Below are positions 38,521 through 48,640 of a stretch of DNA of 64,000 nt, piece by piece. The stretch comes from Bacteroidota bacterium (GTDB lineage Bacteria > Bacteroidota > Bacteroidia > Bacteroidales > Lentimicrobiaceae). Location: positions 1-64,000 of the forward strand of contig WSXX01000007.1 in assembly GCA_009773515.1 (NCBI GenBank). Direction: 5' to 3'. The notes under the pieces are model-generated. The model had not been told where the DNA came from and made no database searches. It saw only the letters and a list, made by a program, of their open reading frames with translations. Within the stretch, counting starts at the first letter, position 1. Every line of letters starts with the position of its first letter. The translations under genes were made by a program, and so were the position numbers.

Positions 38521-39756
38521 ATGAAATTCGCAGACTCCGACTTTGAAGCAGTCATAAAAAACAACCTGGCAGCTGCAGGCTTTACCCGTCCGACTGACAT
38601 TCAGTTTAAGGCCATACCGCCTGTTCTCAGAGGTGAAGATGTGCTGGCCATTGCTCAAACCGGCACCGGAAAAACAGCCGCTTTTGTGATTCCCATCCTT
38701 AACCTGCTGATGAAAAACAAGCGTCGTGAAGATGGAATCCGCTGCATGGTTATGGTTCCTACCCGTGAACTTGCCATGCAGATTACCTCTGTATTCAACA
38801 CGCTTGGCAAAGGAACTGGTGTAAAAACCCTTTGTGTACATGGTGGTGTGGAGCAGGAACCACAGATTGAAAGACTTGAAAAGGGAATAGATATTCTTGT
38901 GGCAACACCCGGAAGAATGTTCGATTTAACCAGTCAGCGATATATCAATCTCAATGCCCTTCAGATTCTTGTGCTTGACGAAGCCGATCATATGCTTGAT
39001 CTGGGTTTTATCAACGACATAAGATTTCTGGTAAAAAAACTGCCCGAACGAAGACAAACCCTGTTTTTCTCAGCAACCATCAATGCGGAGATTAAAAAAC
39101 TGGCTTATTCGCTGGTGAAAAATGCCATTCGTATTCAGGTATCACCCAAAGATCCCGTTTCAAAAAATGTGGATCACAGCGTTGCTTTTATTGAAATGGA
39201 TGACAAACGTTTCTTTCTGGAAAAGCTGATCAACGATCATCCTGAAGTTAAAATCCTTGTTTTTGTGCGTACCAAGATCAGGGCCGAAAGGGTACGTGCT
39301 GCGCTTGAAAGGGTTGGTATTCAAAGCAGAACCATGCACGGAGACATTGAACAGAAAGTCCGTTTCCACACGCTGAACGATTTCAGAGACGGGAAATTTA
39401 TGATTCTGATTGCCACCGATGTAAGTGCCAGAGGCATTGATATTGCAAATGTGGAATACGTTGTCAATTACGATATGCCCGAAAAGGCAGAAAATTACGT
39501 TCACCGTGTAGGACGAACGGGTCGTGGCACAAAACGCGGCATCGCCATATCGTTCTGCAGCACCGAAGAAATTCCTGTTCTTAAAGAAATTGAGGAATTT
39601 ATGGACAAAGATGTTGCTGTACTGAAAATCAACAAACAGGATTACGAAGCCATTGTTGACACCGCCACCGAAGGCCCTTCCGACTGGAAATCGCTGGTAA
39701 AGCAAGCTGAAAAAGACGAGGAAAAGTACCGAAAGGGAAAGAAGAAGAAATTATAG
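38521..39756 (+). CDS. DEAD/DEAH box RNA helicase
   Basis: AIAQTGTGKTAAFVIP, VMVPTRELAMQI, VLDEADHMLD, FFSATI, HRVGRTGRG. Confidence 0.97.
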   Translation: MKFADSDFEAVIKNNLAAAGFTRPTDIQFKAIPPVLRGEDVLAIAQTGTGKTAAFVIPILNLLMKNKRREDGIRCMVMVPTRELAMQITSVFNTLGKGTGVKTLCVHGGVEQEPQIERLEKGIDILVATPGRMFDLTSQRYINLNALQILVLDEADHMLDLGFINDIRFLVKKLPERRQTLFFSATINAEIKKLAYSLVKNAIRIQVSPKDPVSKNVDHSVAFIEMDDKRFFLEKLINDHPEVKILVFVRTKIRAERVRAALERVGIQSRTMHGDIEQKVRFHTLNDFRDGKFMILIATDVSARGIDIANVEYVVNYDMPEKAENYVHRVGRTGRGTKRGIAISFCSTEEIPVLKEIEEFMDKDVAVLKINKQDYEAIVDTATEGPSDWKSLVKQAEKDEEKYRKGKKKKL

Positions 39757-39814
39757 ATCGGCGTTATAAGAATCACGCAAAGACGCGAAGACGCAAAATT
39801 AAAATTGCGGTTTT

Positions 39815-39970
39815 GTCCTTTGACTCCGCTACCAATGACAGATTGTTCGGCTTATCCTTTCCCGCACGTGCGGGACTCAGGATGACTTCGTATAAAATTG
39901 ATAATTAGTACATTAAGATGAAATAGTGCCCACTCTAAACGAATGTCACACTGAGCGTCGAAGTGTTTTA
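39815..39970. repeat. Degenerate/expanded member of the TTCGACTCCGCT...CACTGAGCGTCGAAGTG family
   Basis: tcctttgactccgct ... aatgtcacactgagcgtcgaagtgtttt. Confidence 0.65.
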
Positions 39971-40078
39971 TTGATTGAGATCACTTAATAAAGTAAAAAA
40001 CTAACCACTAAAACCGGCCCCCTCCCTCATCACAAAATCCATTATCTTTGCCCCCTTGTTTACTAAATCAGGCAAGCC

Positions 40079-43000
40079 GTGAAAGCTTCCCAACTCATTG
40101 ATCATTACCGCAAGAGCGAGGCTGTTGCGGCTATTGCTGCTTTATGCAATTCAAAAGACCATTTCAGACTGCAACTGAAAGGCCTCACAGGATCAGCGCC
40201 TGCCGTTACTGCTGCCTCTGTTTTCGCCAACTCAGGGCCTTTGCACCTGATTATCCTTCCTGAAAAAGAAGCAGCTGCCTACTTTTTTAATGACCTCGAA
40301 AATTTGCTGGAAGAGCAGGAAACACCCTTTCACAAAAAAAAGGTGCTTTTCTTTCCGACCACTTACCGCAGACCTTACGAAATAGAGAAAACCGACAACA
40401 CCAATGTACTTTCTCGCACCGAAGTAATGAAGCGCATCGGCACCCGTGAAGGGGGAAGCCTGGTGGTTACCTATCCCGAAGCCCTTGCCGAAAAAGTGGT
40501 GAGCAAGGCTTATCTGAAAAGAAATACCCTGCGGCTCGGCGTGGGCGAAAGTCTGTCGATTGATTTTGTGATCGATTTGCTCACCGAATACAATTTTGAA
40601 CGTGTTGATTTTGTCGTGGAACCCGGACAGTTCTCCATCCGCGGAGGAATTGCAGATGTTTTTTCGTACACAAACGACCGCCCCTTCCGCATTGAATTTT
40701 TTGGTGATGATGTGGAGTCAATCCGAACCTTCGATCCTTCAAATCAGCTTTCTATCGATCGCCTCGATCACATCACCATCACGCCAAACGTTCAGGACAG
40801 GGCTTTGAAGGAAAAAAGGGAAACATTTCTGAACTATGTCGGGCGCAACGCGGTAATCTGGGTCAATGATCTGGCTTATTGCATCGACAAAACCGGCAAG
40901 GAGTTTGACAAAGCTGAGAAGGCTTTTGCACTGCTTTCGCCGGACATCAAACACCTGGAACCCCCTGAACTTTTCAGCACCGCCGATGCATTTAAAAGCG
41001 ATATTCTCTCGCATGCGCTGATTGAGTTTGGAAGTCACTTCCTGATGAAAGAGGGACAAACCATTGATTTTCAGATGCAGCCACAGCCATCTTTCAATAA
41101 AAACTTCGACCTGCTGCTGCAAAACCTCGATGAAAATACCAGTGTTGGAATTAAAAACCTCATTCTTGCCGATAACCCAAAGCAGACTGAACGCATCAAT
41201 ACCATTTTCAACGATCTGAAAGCCAACCGCGGCATGGCCGATGATGCGCTGAATTTTGAGCTTCTCAACCTTGCACTTCATGAGGGTTTTGTTGATCGCG
41301 GAAACCAGCTTGCCTGCTATACCGATCACCAGATTTTTGAGCGTTATCACAAATATCGCATACGTGACGGTTACGCCGGAAAGCAGGCCATCACCATGAA
41401 AGAGATTTACGATCTTCAGCCCGGCGATTATGTTACCCATATCGATCACGGAATCGGGCGCTTTGACGGACTTGAGAAAATTGAGAACAATGGCCGTCAA
41501 CAGGAAGCCATTCGACTGATCTACCAGAACAGCGACATTCTGTACATCAGCATTCACTCGCTTCACCGCATCTCAAAATATGTGGGTAAGGAAGGAACGG
41601 TTCCTTCGCTCAATAAACTTGGTTCCAACGCATGGAATAAGCTGAAAACCAAGACCAAACAGCGCGTTAAAGACATTGCCAAAGACCTTATTAAACTTTA
41701 TGCCGAACGCAAAGCTGCCGATGGATTTACCTTTAATCCGGACACATACATGCAGCACGAACTCGAAGCTTCGTTTATCTATGAAGATACGCCCGATCAG
41801 GTAAAATCAACCGCCGATGTTAAACGCGATATGGAGAAATCATACCCCATGGATCGTTTGGTTTGTGGGGATGTGGGTTTCGGGAAAACGGAAATTGCCA
41901 TTCGTGCCGCATTTAAAGCGGTGGCCGACAGCAAGCAGGTTGCCGTTTTGGTTCCTACCACCATTCTGGCTCTTCAGCACAACAAAACCTTCAGTGAGCG
42001 GCTAAAAGAATTCCCTTGCCGGGTGGATTATATCAACCGTTTTAAAAGTGCAAAAGAGCAGACCCGTACGCTGAAAGATCTGGCCGACGGAAAAATTGAT
42101 ATCCTTATCGGAACACACCGCATTGTCAGTCAGGATGTTAAATTCAAAGACTTGGGCCTGATGATTATTGATGAAGAGCAGAAATTCGGTGTTGCAACCA
42201 AGGAGAAGCTCAAAAAAATGAAAGTGAATGTTGATACACTCACGCTTACGGCAACGCCCATTCCGCGTACACTGCAGTTTTCGCTTATGGGTGCACGTGA
42301 TCTCAGCGTAATCAATACACCGCCGCCAAACCGTTATCCGGTGCAAACCGAGTTGCATGTTTTTGGCGAAGAAACCATCAGAGATGCCATACACTTTGAG
42401 CTTTCGCGTGGTGGACAGGTATTTTTTGTGCACAACCGCGTCAATAACATTATGGAAGTTGCCGGCATGATTCAACGCCTGGTGCCGGACGCTAAAATTG
42501 CCATTGGTCACGGGCAGCTTGATGGGCATAAACTTGAAAAAATCATGCTCGACTTTGTTGAAGGGTATTACGATGTGCTGATTGCAACCACCATTATCGA
42601 ATCGGGGCTTGATATTCCGAATGTGAATACAATTCTGATCAACGAAGCTCAGAATTACGGGCTCAGCGATCTTCATCAGCTTCGCGGGCGGGTTGGCCGG
42701 ACCAATAAAAAGGCATTCTGCTATCTTCTGGCTCCTCCGCTTTCGGTGCTTACCGATGAAGCCCGAAAACGACTCAAAGCCATCGAAGAATTTTCAGATC
42801 TGGGCAGCGGTTTCAACATTGCCATGCGCGACCTCGATATCCGTGGTGCCGGAAATATTCTGGGTGCCGAACAAAGCGGATTTATCTCCGAAATTGGGTT
42901 TGAAATGTATCAGCGGATTCTCGACGAAGCCATTATTGAACTGAAAGAATCCGATTTTAAAGGCTTGTATGAAGATCAGGAACCTGTCAATAAAGCGTAT

Positions 43001-43477
43001 GTTAAAGAGTGTCTGATAGAAACTGACCTTGAAATTATGCTTCCTGACAGCTACATCTCCAACATCACCGAAAGGTTGAGTCTGTACAAGGAACTTGATG
43101 GGCTGGAAGCTGAGGAAGACCTGCTGAAATTCCAGGAAAAGCTGATTGACCGTTTTGGTCAGGTGCCACCTGAAACGCAGGAGCTCCTCAACACCATACG
43201 ATTGCGGAGAATGGCCCGAAGCCTTGGTTTTGAAAAAATCAGTCTCCGCAATGGAATTATGTCTGCAACCTTTATCACCAATAAAGAATCGCCGTTTTAT
43301 CAGAGCAATATCTTTTCGGTGGTGTTGCAGTTTATTCAGATTTACCACAAAACCTGCCGGATGAAAGAGGTAAATGAAAAACTCAGCCTTTCGTTCAGAG
43401 ATGTTGATACTGTTTCAAAGGCAATTTTGGCGCTTTTGCCATTGGAAGAGATGGTGGGAGGAGTGAAAGGGGAGTAA
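40079..43477 (+). CDS. mfd: Transcription-repair coupling factor
   Basis: 1132 aa; GDYVTHIDHGIGRFDGL (CarD-like RID), DRLVCGDVGFGKTEIAIRAAF, DEEQKFGV, TATPIPRTLQFSLMGARDLSVI; GTG start. Confidence 0.97.
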   Translation: MKASQLIDHYRKSEAVAAIAALCNSKDHFRLQLKGLTGSAPAVTAASVFANSGPLHLIILPEKEAAAYFFNDLENLLEEQETPFHKKKVLFFPTTYRRPYEIEKTDNTNVLSRTEVMKRIGTREGGSLVVTYPEALAEKVVSKAYLKRNTLRLGVGESLSIDFVIDLLTEYNFERVDFVVEPGQFSIRGGIADVFSYTNDRPFRIEFFGDDVESIRTFDPSNQLSIDRLDHITITPNVQDRALKEKRETFLNYVGRNAVIWVNDLAYCIDKTGKEFDKAEKAFALLSPDIKHLEPPELFSTADAFKSDILSHALIEFGSHFLMKEGQTIDFQMQPQPSFNKNFDLLLQNLDENTSVGIKNLILADNPKQTERINTIFNDLKANRGMADDALNFELLNLALHEGFVDRGNQLACYTDHQIFERYHKYRIRDGYAGKQAITMKEIYDLQPGDYVTHIDHGIGRFDGLEKIENNGRQQEAIRLIYQNSDILYISIHSLHRISKYVGKEGTVPSLNKLGSNAWNKLKTKTKQRVKDIAKDLIKLYAERKAADGFTFNPDTYMQHELEASFIYEDTPDQVKSTADVKRDMEKSYPMDRLVCGDVGFGKTEIAIRAAFKAVADSKQVAVLVPTTILALQHNKTFSERLKEFPCRVDYINRFKSAKEQTRTLKDLADGKIDILIGTHRIVSQDVKFKDLGLMIIDEEQKFGVATKEKLKKMKVNVDTLTLTATPIPRTLQFSLMGARDLSVINTPPPNRYPVQTELHVFGEETIRDAIHFELSRGGQVFFVHNRVNNIMEVAGMIQRLVPDAKIAIGHGQLDGHKLEKIMLDFVEGYYDVLIATTIIESGLDIPNVNTILINEAQNYGLSDLHQLRGRVGRTNKKAFCYLLAPPLSVLTDEARKRLKAIEEFSDLGSGFNIAMRDLDIRGAGNILGAEQSGFISEIGFEMYQRILDEAIIELKESDFKGLYEDQEPVNKAYVKECLIETDLEIMLPDSYISNITERLSLYKELDGLEAEEDLLKFQEKLIDRFGQVPPETQELLNTIRLRRMARSLGFEKISLRNGIMSATFITNKESPFYQSNIFSVVLQFIQIYHKTCRMKEVNEKLSLSFRDVDTVSKAILALLPLEEMVGGVKGE

Positions 43478-43521
43478 AGCTGTTGGTTAATATAGAGGAT
43501 GAAGGCGGAATTAAAAATAGA

Positions 43522-44118
43522 TTACCATTCACTTTTTTTCTTTGAATTTTTCATGTGTTTCTTTAAATCCTCAATAATTATTTGGAATTCTGTATCTGCT
43601 TGTCTTTGAAAACTTTGCCATTCTCTTCTTGTTTGTTTATTATTACCTATAAAACCGGTCCAATTATGCGGAAATGTTTCAGCTAAGTCGGCACCAGGAG
43701 TTAAAACCATTTCTCCTTTATTATAGGTTATGTTGTCAATAACATACTTGTATTTATTGTCTTTGCAATAAATTGAAATTGTATAAGAAAAATATCCTCC
43801 ATCTTTCTTTATTCCCATGTTATTATATACAAGTGTATGAGTAACTGCTTTCCCAATAATGATTCCACCTTCTTTGTCTGTTGTTTGAATAACACTTTTC
43901 CCCGATTTATATTTTTTTGATACCCATTCAAGACCAAAAAGATATAAATCACTATTCGAAACGCTGTCAATTGGAATTATTTCGGAATATTCAGCAAGTC
44001 CATCAGCACTTTTAGGTATTATGAGTGAGTCCTTTTCTTGCGCAATCAAATTAGTCGTGATTGTTGCGAAAACAAACAAGAGGTAAATTGTTTTTTTTAA
44101 ATGATCGTTTTTATTCAT
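43522..44118 (-). CDS. Secreted DUF4468-like protein
   Basis: Signal peptide; YSEIIPIDSVSNSDLYLFGLEWVSKKYKSGKSVIQTTDKEGGIIIGKA resembles the DUF4468 TBP-like fold. Confidence 0.6.
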   Translation of the reverse strand: MNKNDHLKKTIYLLFVFATITTNLIAQEKDSLIIPKSADGLAEYSEIIPIDSVSNSDLYLFGLEWVSKKYKSGKSVIQTTDKEGGIIIGKAVTHTLVYNNMGIKKDGGYFSYTISIYCKDNKYKYVIDNITYNKGEMVLTPGADLAETFPHNWTGFIGNNKQTRREWQSFQRQADTEFQIIIEDLKKHMKNSKKKSEW

Positions 44119-44228
44119 TATTCTTAATTTTTTAGTGGATGTTTCTGGTCTACGTGAATATGTGACGAGAAATACTGTCCATGTCCTTTGTGTTGTATCT
44201 TTCTTTGCATTAGCTAAACCAAGAAAAT

Positions 44229-44325
44229 TTACTCAACACTCCGCAAATTCTTCTATTCGCCATAATAACCCATAGTACAAATCAAATCATCGCATCAAAT
44301 ATAACCACTTTTTAAATATGCAAGC
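44229..44325 (-). promoter_or_regulatory. Shared promoter/leader element, copy A
   Basis: Minus strand: ATATTTAAAAAGTGGTTATATTTGATGCGATGATTTGATTTGT...GCGGAGTGTTGAGTAAATTT; TATATTTG at 44296-44303. Confidence 0.6.
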
Positions 44326-44623
44326 CATTTCATCTGCCTTTCAATTCACTCGTAAGATTTAATACCCTTTAAAAGCCATTTAAAAACCAATTAAACACAG
44401 TCCCGGCGATTGTAATTTTACATTCAATCCGGCGAAACCATACCAAAATATACATACAGCATTTTTATACGTTTGAGGCTTAGCGCGGGCGGGCAGTTTT
44501 GAAAGCATCTCTTTTCGGCCAGCACAGTTTTCAATAAATGTTCAATCTTTCTCCTTATAACAATCTGTCTATTAGCGATTTGATTTTACTAGCAGCTGGA
44601 TTTTTTTATTAATTTTTGTTCAT

Positions 44624-45469
44624 TCATTCAGGCAGTTCTTTTATAGATTCAACCTGAGTATTGAGAACTCTAAGCATCATCACAATAGCAAATTTAACAC
44701 CTTCTTCTTCAAGAATAATGTCCTTCAAGAATATTTTTTCAGTACCATATTTTGCAGGAAAGCTTATTGTCACAAAAGTAAATTCTGATTTTGCCCTCTC
44801 TTTGAATCTGTATTGTACTAGAGGCATTCCAGAATACTTCCTTAGAAATTTATCAATACTTTGATCAGGTTGTCGCCAATTGACCAAGTCGATGTTAATC
44901 CATATTTCATTCCATGTATCGAAAAAAGGAAAATGTGCAAATATGTTACGAATAAACTTTATAAGTGGTCCTGAAATGTCAGATTCCATTGGAGGTCGAT
45001 GCTTTTCAATCCAGTTCAGAACACCTTTCATGGGTTCGTGATTTAATATTTCACCGTATATTAAAAACGCTTGTGAAATTCTACCGAGCCTATAATTTGG
45101 TTCCTGATTCCAAAAATTTTCCGAGAACACCTCAGATTTAATGTCATAGAATTTATTATAACTAAGATTGAGAAACAACTCTTCAGCTTCTGTCACGGGG
45201 ACATTGCCCTTTTCAAAAGCTTGCTTCACTTTAGTTGTGTGGTCAATCACCTGAGTTCTTAATTCTTCAGAATCAGAATTAAAAATATACATTGATAAAT
45301 TTTCTGCATTTAAAGTCTCCAAAATGATATTGAGACCAATTAAATCATGCGAATTGAGGCAATTGCAAGCAAATGTTAGAGAATTGGATAGCTCAGTCAA
45401 ATTCATTGTCTTCAAGCTACTATTTAGCTTTTGAACAAGAGAAATCAGTGAGTCTACCCTTTCTTGCAT
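44624..45469 (-). CDS. HEPN-like protein (candidate RNase) paired with TIR protein
   Basis: 281 aa, mostly helical; GPLIKFIRNIFAHFPFFDTWNEIW contains an R-N-x-x-A-H (Rx4H) motif as in HEPN domains; starts 60 nt after the TIR stop, same strand. Confidence 0.5.
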   Translation of the reverse strand: MQERVDSLISLVQKLNSSLKTMNLTELSNSLTFACNCLNSHDLIGLNIILETLNAENLSMYIFNSDSEELRTQVIDHTTKVKQAFEKGNVPVTEAEELFLNLSYNKFYDIKSEVFSENFWNQEPNYRLGRISQAFLIYGEILNHEPMKGVLNWIEKHRPPMESDISGPLIKFIRNIFAHFPFFDTWNEIWINIDLVNWRQPDQSIDKFLRKYSGMPLVQYRFKERAKSEFTFVTISFPAKYGTEKIFLKDIILEEEGVKFAIVMMLRVLNTQVESIKELPE

Positions 45470-45529
45470 AAATTCTATTTGTGGCTTTTGTTTATTAATC
45501 TTGCTGTTGACGGTCGTGGTGATAGTTTT

Positions 45530-46306
45530 TCATTTTCCCAATATTCTTTTTGTCTGTCTGATTAAATTAACTAATAACTCTTCCTTTTCATTCATATCCA
45601 TTTTAGATACAGGTTTATCAGGTGAATTCATAGCCTGAAACTTATTTAATGCTCCAAAACTCTCAAATAAACATGGCTTCAATATTAATGTTAAAATAAC
45701 GGCTCCTTCTTCTTCAGCGGCCGTTAATAGCGGTGGAAGCTCATTTGTTGCAATAAAATCAGAACCTAAGAAATCAGTGCTAACTAAAAGAATTGCAATT
45801 TTAGTTTCATCAATGGCTTTTTTTATTTCTTCTTTCCATTTTTGTCCTGGAAAAATCATAGTATCATCCCAATAGTCAATATCTTTCAAAAAGGGTTTAA
45901 AATGTCTTTGGATGTCCGTAAGAAACTCTTTGTCAAAATGGCTATAGCTTATAAATACTTTAATCCTTGGTTTATTATTTTTGGGGTGAAACTTCTGTCG
46001 TGCAACAGTAGGAAGTGTTTCAAGTTCTTGGTTTATATAAAAAAGTATCTTTTCAGCGTTAATCTCAAAAATACACGTAGGACTTTGTTCTCCACCATGA
46101 GATTTGTTTCGATGTACTTGTAGGTTTTCTCTTAAATTAAGTTCAATTTCGTCAAGGAAAATTGCCTTGCTTTCAGATGTATAAAAATCCCTGAGCCTAT
46201 CCTTTATTATATGAAAATCATCAATTGCATTCCTTCTATTAGAGCGATTAATATAATGTTCAGTAAATTCTTTTGCTTCATTTCTAATTAAAGGTTCATT
46301 ATCCAT
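45530..46306 (-). CDS. TIR domain protein
   Basis: RIKVFISYSHFDKEFLTDIQRHFKPFLKDIDYWDDTMIFPGQKWKEEIKKAIDETKIAILLVSTDFLGSDFIATNELPPLLTAAEEEGAVILTLILKPC: TIR_2-type; likely start MDNEPL at 46306. Confidence 0.85.
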   Translation of the reverse strand: MDNEPLIRNEAKEFTEHYINRSNRRNAIDDFHIIKDRLRDFYTSESKAIFLDEIELNLRENLQVHRNKSHGGEQSPTCIFEINAEKILFYINQELETLPTVARQKFHPKNNKPRIKVFISYSHFDKEFLTDIQRHFKPFLKDIDYWDDTMIFPGQKWKEEIKKAIDETKIAILLVSTDFLGSDFIATNELPPLLTAAEEEGAVILTLILKPCLFESFGALNKFQAMNSPDKPVSKMDMNEKEELLVNLIRQTKRILGK

Positions 46307-46340
46307 GGTTCTAAGGTTTTGTTCGATTCTTAAAATTATC

Positions 46341-46460
46341 ACCAACGAGTATTTATATGCAACACTGCGCGCATATCTGACTTGTCTTCACACTAAAACC
46401 AATAAACAAATCAGATTATCGCACCAAATATAACAACTTTTTAAATATCCAGGTTATCCA
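46341..46460 (-). promoter_or_regulatory. Shared promoter/leader element, copy B
   Basis: Minus strand: TATATTTGGTGCGATAATCTGATTTGT...ACAAGTCAGATATGCGCGCAGTGTTGCATATAAATACTCGTTGG. Confidence 0.7.
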
Positions 46461-46640
46461 CACCGGCCTATCAATTCACCCATTGGATTAAAAAACCGGC
46501 AAAACACAATGCATAGATAACCGACAGAACATAGTGAATTGCAAATTCAATAATGTTGAAAGCGGAATTGCAACCGACCGAAGGGAGCCCTCCAAAGGCG
46601 GGCAGGCTCAGCGAAGCTAAATTCCGCTTAGCCGGGATTT

Positions 46641-46988
46641 TTAATAGTTTTCTATTGTTAAAACTTTCGAAAGTGCATCTTTTATTTCTTCAAGATTGTT
46701 GGAGGAAATTCTTCCAATTTTTTTTATGAATCTTTCCTCAGATATTGACCTGATTTGGAAACAATCAACTGCTGATTCTTTTGATAAGTTGTTATGGTTG
46801 TCAGGTTTTATATAAACCATCCAGGGAGCTATTTCAAATTTTTCTTTCCAATCAGTGACAGGAACTATGATTTTTAATGGCAGTTTTCCAAGAGAATTAT
46901 CATTAACAATAACAGCAGGTCTTATTTTCTTAATTTCAGCTCCTAAAGTAGGGTCGAGATTGATTAACCAGATTTCACTTTGTTTCAT
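46641..46988 (-). CDS. mazF: MazF/PemK family toxin
   Basis: MKQSEIWLINLDPTLGAEIKKIRPAVIVNDNSLGKLPLKIIVPVTDW; likely start 46988. Confidence 0.9.
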   Translation of the reverse strand: MKQSEIWLINLDPTLGAEIKKIRPAVIVNDNSLGKLPLKIIVPVTDWKEKFEIAPWMVYIKPDNHNNLSKESAVDCFQIRSISEERFIKKIGRISSNNLEEIKDALSKVLTIENY

Positions 46989-47187
46989 AAAATTCTTCAT
47001 AATCAAGTTGAGTAAAAGCAATTAATTCCTCGTCATTCTTGTAGTCCTCAAAAAGAGATTCGGCTGCTTTTACCATCCTATTTCTTGTTTCGCTTTCTAT
47101 AATTGTTTTCAAAGTTCTTTCAACTATAAGCATTCTTTTGCTTACAGGAAGTTTTCTGATTGCTCTGATAATGTCTCTTGTTTCCAT
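46975..47187 (-). CDS. Cognate antitoxin of the MazF-like toxin
   Basis: METRDIIRAIRKLPVSKRMLIVERTLKTIIE..., small acidic-tailed protein overlapping the toxin start by 14 nt. Confidence 0.75.
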   Translation of the reverse strand: METRDIIRAIRKLPVSKRMLIVERTLKTIIESETRNRMVKAAESLFEDYKNDEELIAFTQLDYEEFYETK

Positions 47188-47224
47188 AATTCGAACTATT
47201 CCTTTCTGCAAAGATAAAGTTTTT

Positions 47225-47632
47225 TCAGGTCGTAATCAAAGCTCCACTATTCGGCATTTCTCTTATCCAACTGGCTCTGCGGGTTTGTACTGCAAAATAG
47301 TTTTGAGCAAAGGCAATTTCTTCTTTTCGGCTATCGCCATTTTGAGCAATGAGATAACAGGCATAACGTGTCAAAAGTATGTCATCTATTTCTTTTTCAG
47401 CACCTTTTGGCATGGGTATCGTTTTCCTGACGTCAGGAAAATGATAAACCACTTCCTCTCCTGCATTGTTACATGAGTCTTTAGCTTTTTGGATTACCTT
47501 TTCAAAGTTCTCCCATTTGCTGTAACCTAATAAAGATTGTAATTCACGTGCACTCCAACATTCAACACCTTCTAACTCAGAGGCAGCGGCTTCAAATTGG
47601 GAAAATAAATTATTAATTTCGTCAGACTTCAT
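47225..47632 (-). pseudogene. DinD-like (DNA-damage-inducible protein D) gene, C-terminally truncated
   Basis: WSARELQSLLGYSKWENFEKVIQKAKDSC...LLTRYACYLIAQNGDSRKEEIAFAQNYFAVQTRRA matches the DinD N-terminal half, then ends after 15 more residues. Confidence 0.75.
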
Positions 47633-47881
47633 TAGCTTGATTTTATGGTATAAATTATCAGTATTTGTTCAAGTGTCAAATATAAAACAATTCAAGGATA
47701 GACACAAAGTCATTCTCGAACAATGGAGACCAAATAATTTGCTTAGGCATGATAAATTTCCTGAGAATTTCGGACATAACTTTTTCGTTGGTAACAAAAT
47801 AGTGTTTAAAGCGGAATTGCAAAATCCCGCTTAGCACGGGCTGAACACCAAATATTTTATATTGTGCGATAACGGTTGTTC

Positions 47882-48481
47882 TTATTCAAACTTGTAATTC
47901 TTGTAATAATACTGTCTATCGTCATCTGTTATTTCTCTTAATACTTTACAAGGGTTTCCTACTGCAATTACATTATATGGAATGTCTTTTGTAACCACAC
48001 TTCCAGAACCTATTACTGAATTCATTCCTATTGTAACACCTGGATTTATCACAACATTTCCACCAATCCAAACATTGTTTCCAATATTTATTGGAAAAGC
48101 ATACTCATATTCCTGGTTTCTCATTTCATGATGCAGTGGATGTCCCGCTGTATATAACCCAACATTTGGACCTATATAAACGTTATCACCAATCGAGACT
48201 TTCGCACAATCAAGGATAATCAAATTGTAATTTGAATAGAAATTCTCCCCAATTTCTATATTATATCCATAATCACAGCGGAAAGGTGGTTCAATAAAAA
48301 ATTTATTTGTCGTTTTGCCTAAGAGGTTTACTAATATTTTATTTCGTTTCTTAATTTGATTTGGTCGCAAAGAATTAAACTCAAAAATCATTTCTTTTGC
48401 ATGTTGCCTTTCTGTTAATAACTCATCGCTAAAAGCATTATATGGCATTCCAGAAATCATTTTTTCCTTTTCACTTATCAT
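47882..48481 (-). CDS. Maltose/galactoside O-acetyltransferase-like hexapeptide transferase
   Basis: MISGMPYNAFSDELLTERQHAKEMIFEFNSL, FIEPPFRCDYGYNIEIGENFYSNYNLIILD, GGNVVINPGVTIGMNSVIGSGSVVTKDIP. Confidence 0.93.
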   Translation of the reverse strand: MISEKEKMISGMPYNAFSDELLTERQHAKEMIFEFNSLRPNQIKKRNKILVNLLGKTTNKFFIEPPFRCDYGYNIEIGENFYSNYNLIILDCAKVSIGDNVYIGPNVGLYTAGHPLHHEMRNQEYEYAFPINIGNNVWIGGNVVINPGVTIGMNSVIGSGSVVTKDIPYNVIAVGNPCKVLREITDDDRQYYYKNYKFE

Positions 48482-48529
48482 AATAAATCCCGTTTTTTGT
48501 TATGCTATTCAATTTCTCAAGAATAACCT

Positions 48530-48640
48530 CTAACGAGTAAATATTCTCAACACTGCGTAGATCTGACTCGCCTTCAATCGGAAACCAATGCTACAAATCA
48601 GATCACCGCATCAAATATAACAACATTTTAATATCCAGGC
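48530..48640 (-). promoter_or_regulatory. Shared promoter/leader element, copy C
   Basis: Minus strand: TATATTTGATGCGGTGATCTGATTTGT...GAGTCAGATCTACGCAGTGTTGAGAATATTTACTCGTTAG. Confidence 0.7.

Noticed and set aside
40739-42676. Long minus-strand ORFs (275 aa at 40739-41566 and 224 aa at 42002-42676) inside mfd
   Set aside because: Antisense to highly conserved mfd motifs; composition looks like reverse-frame translation.
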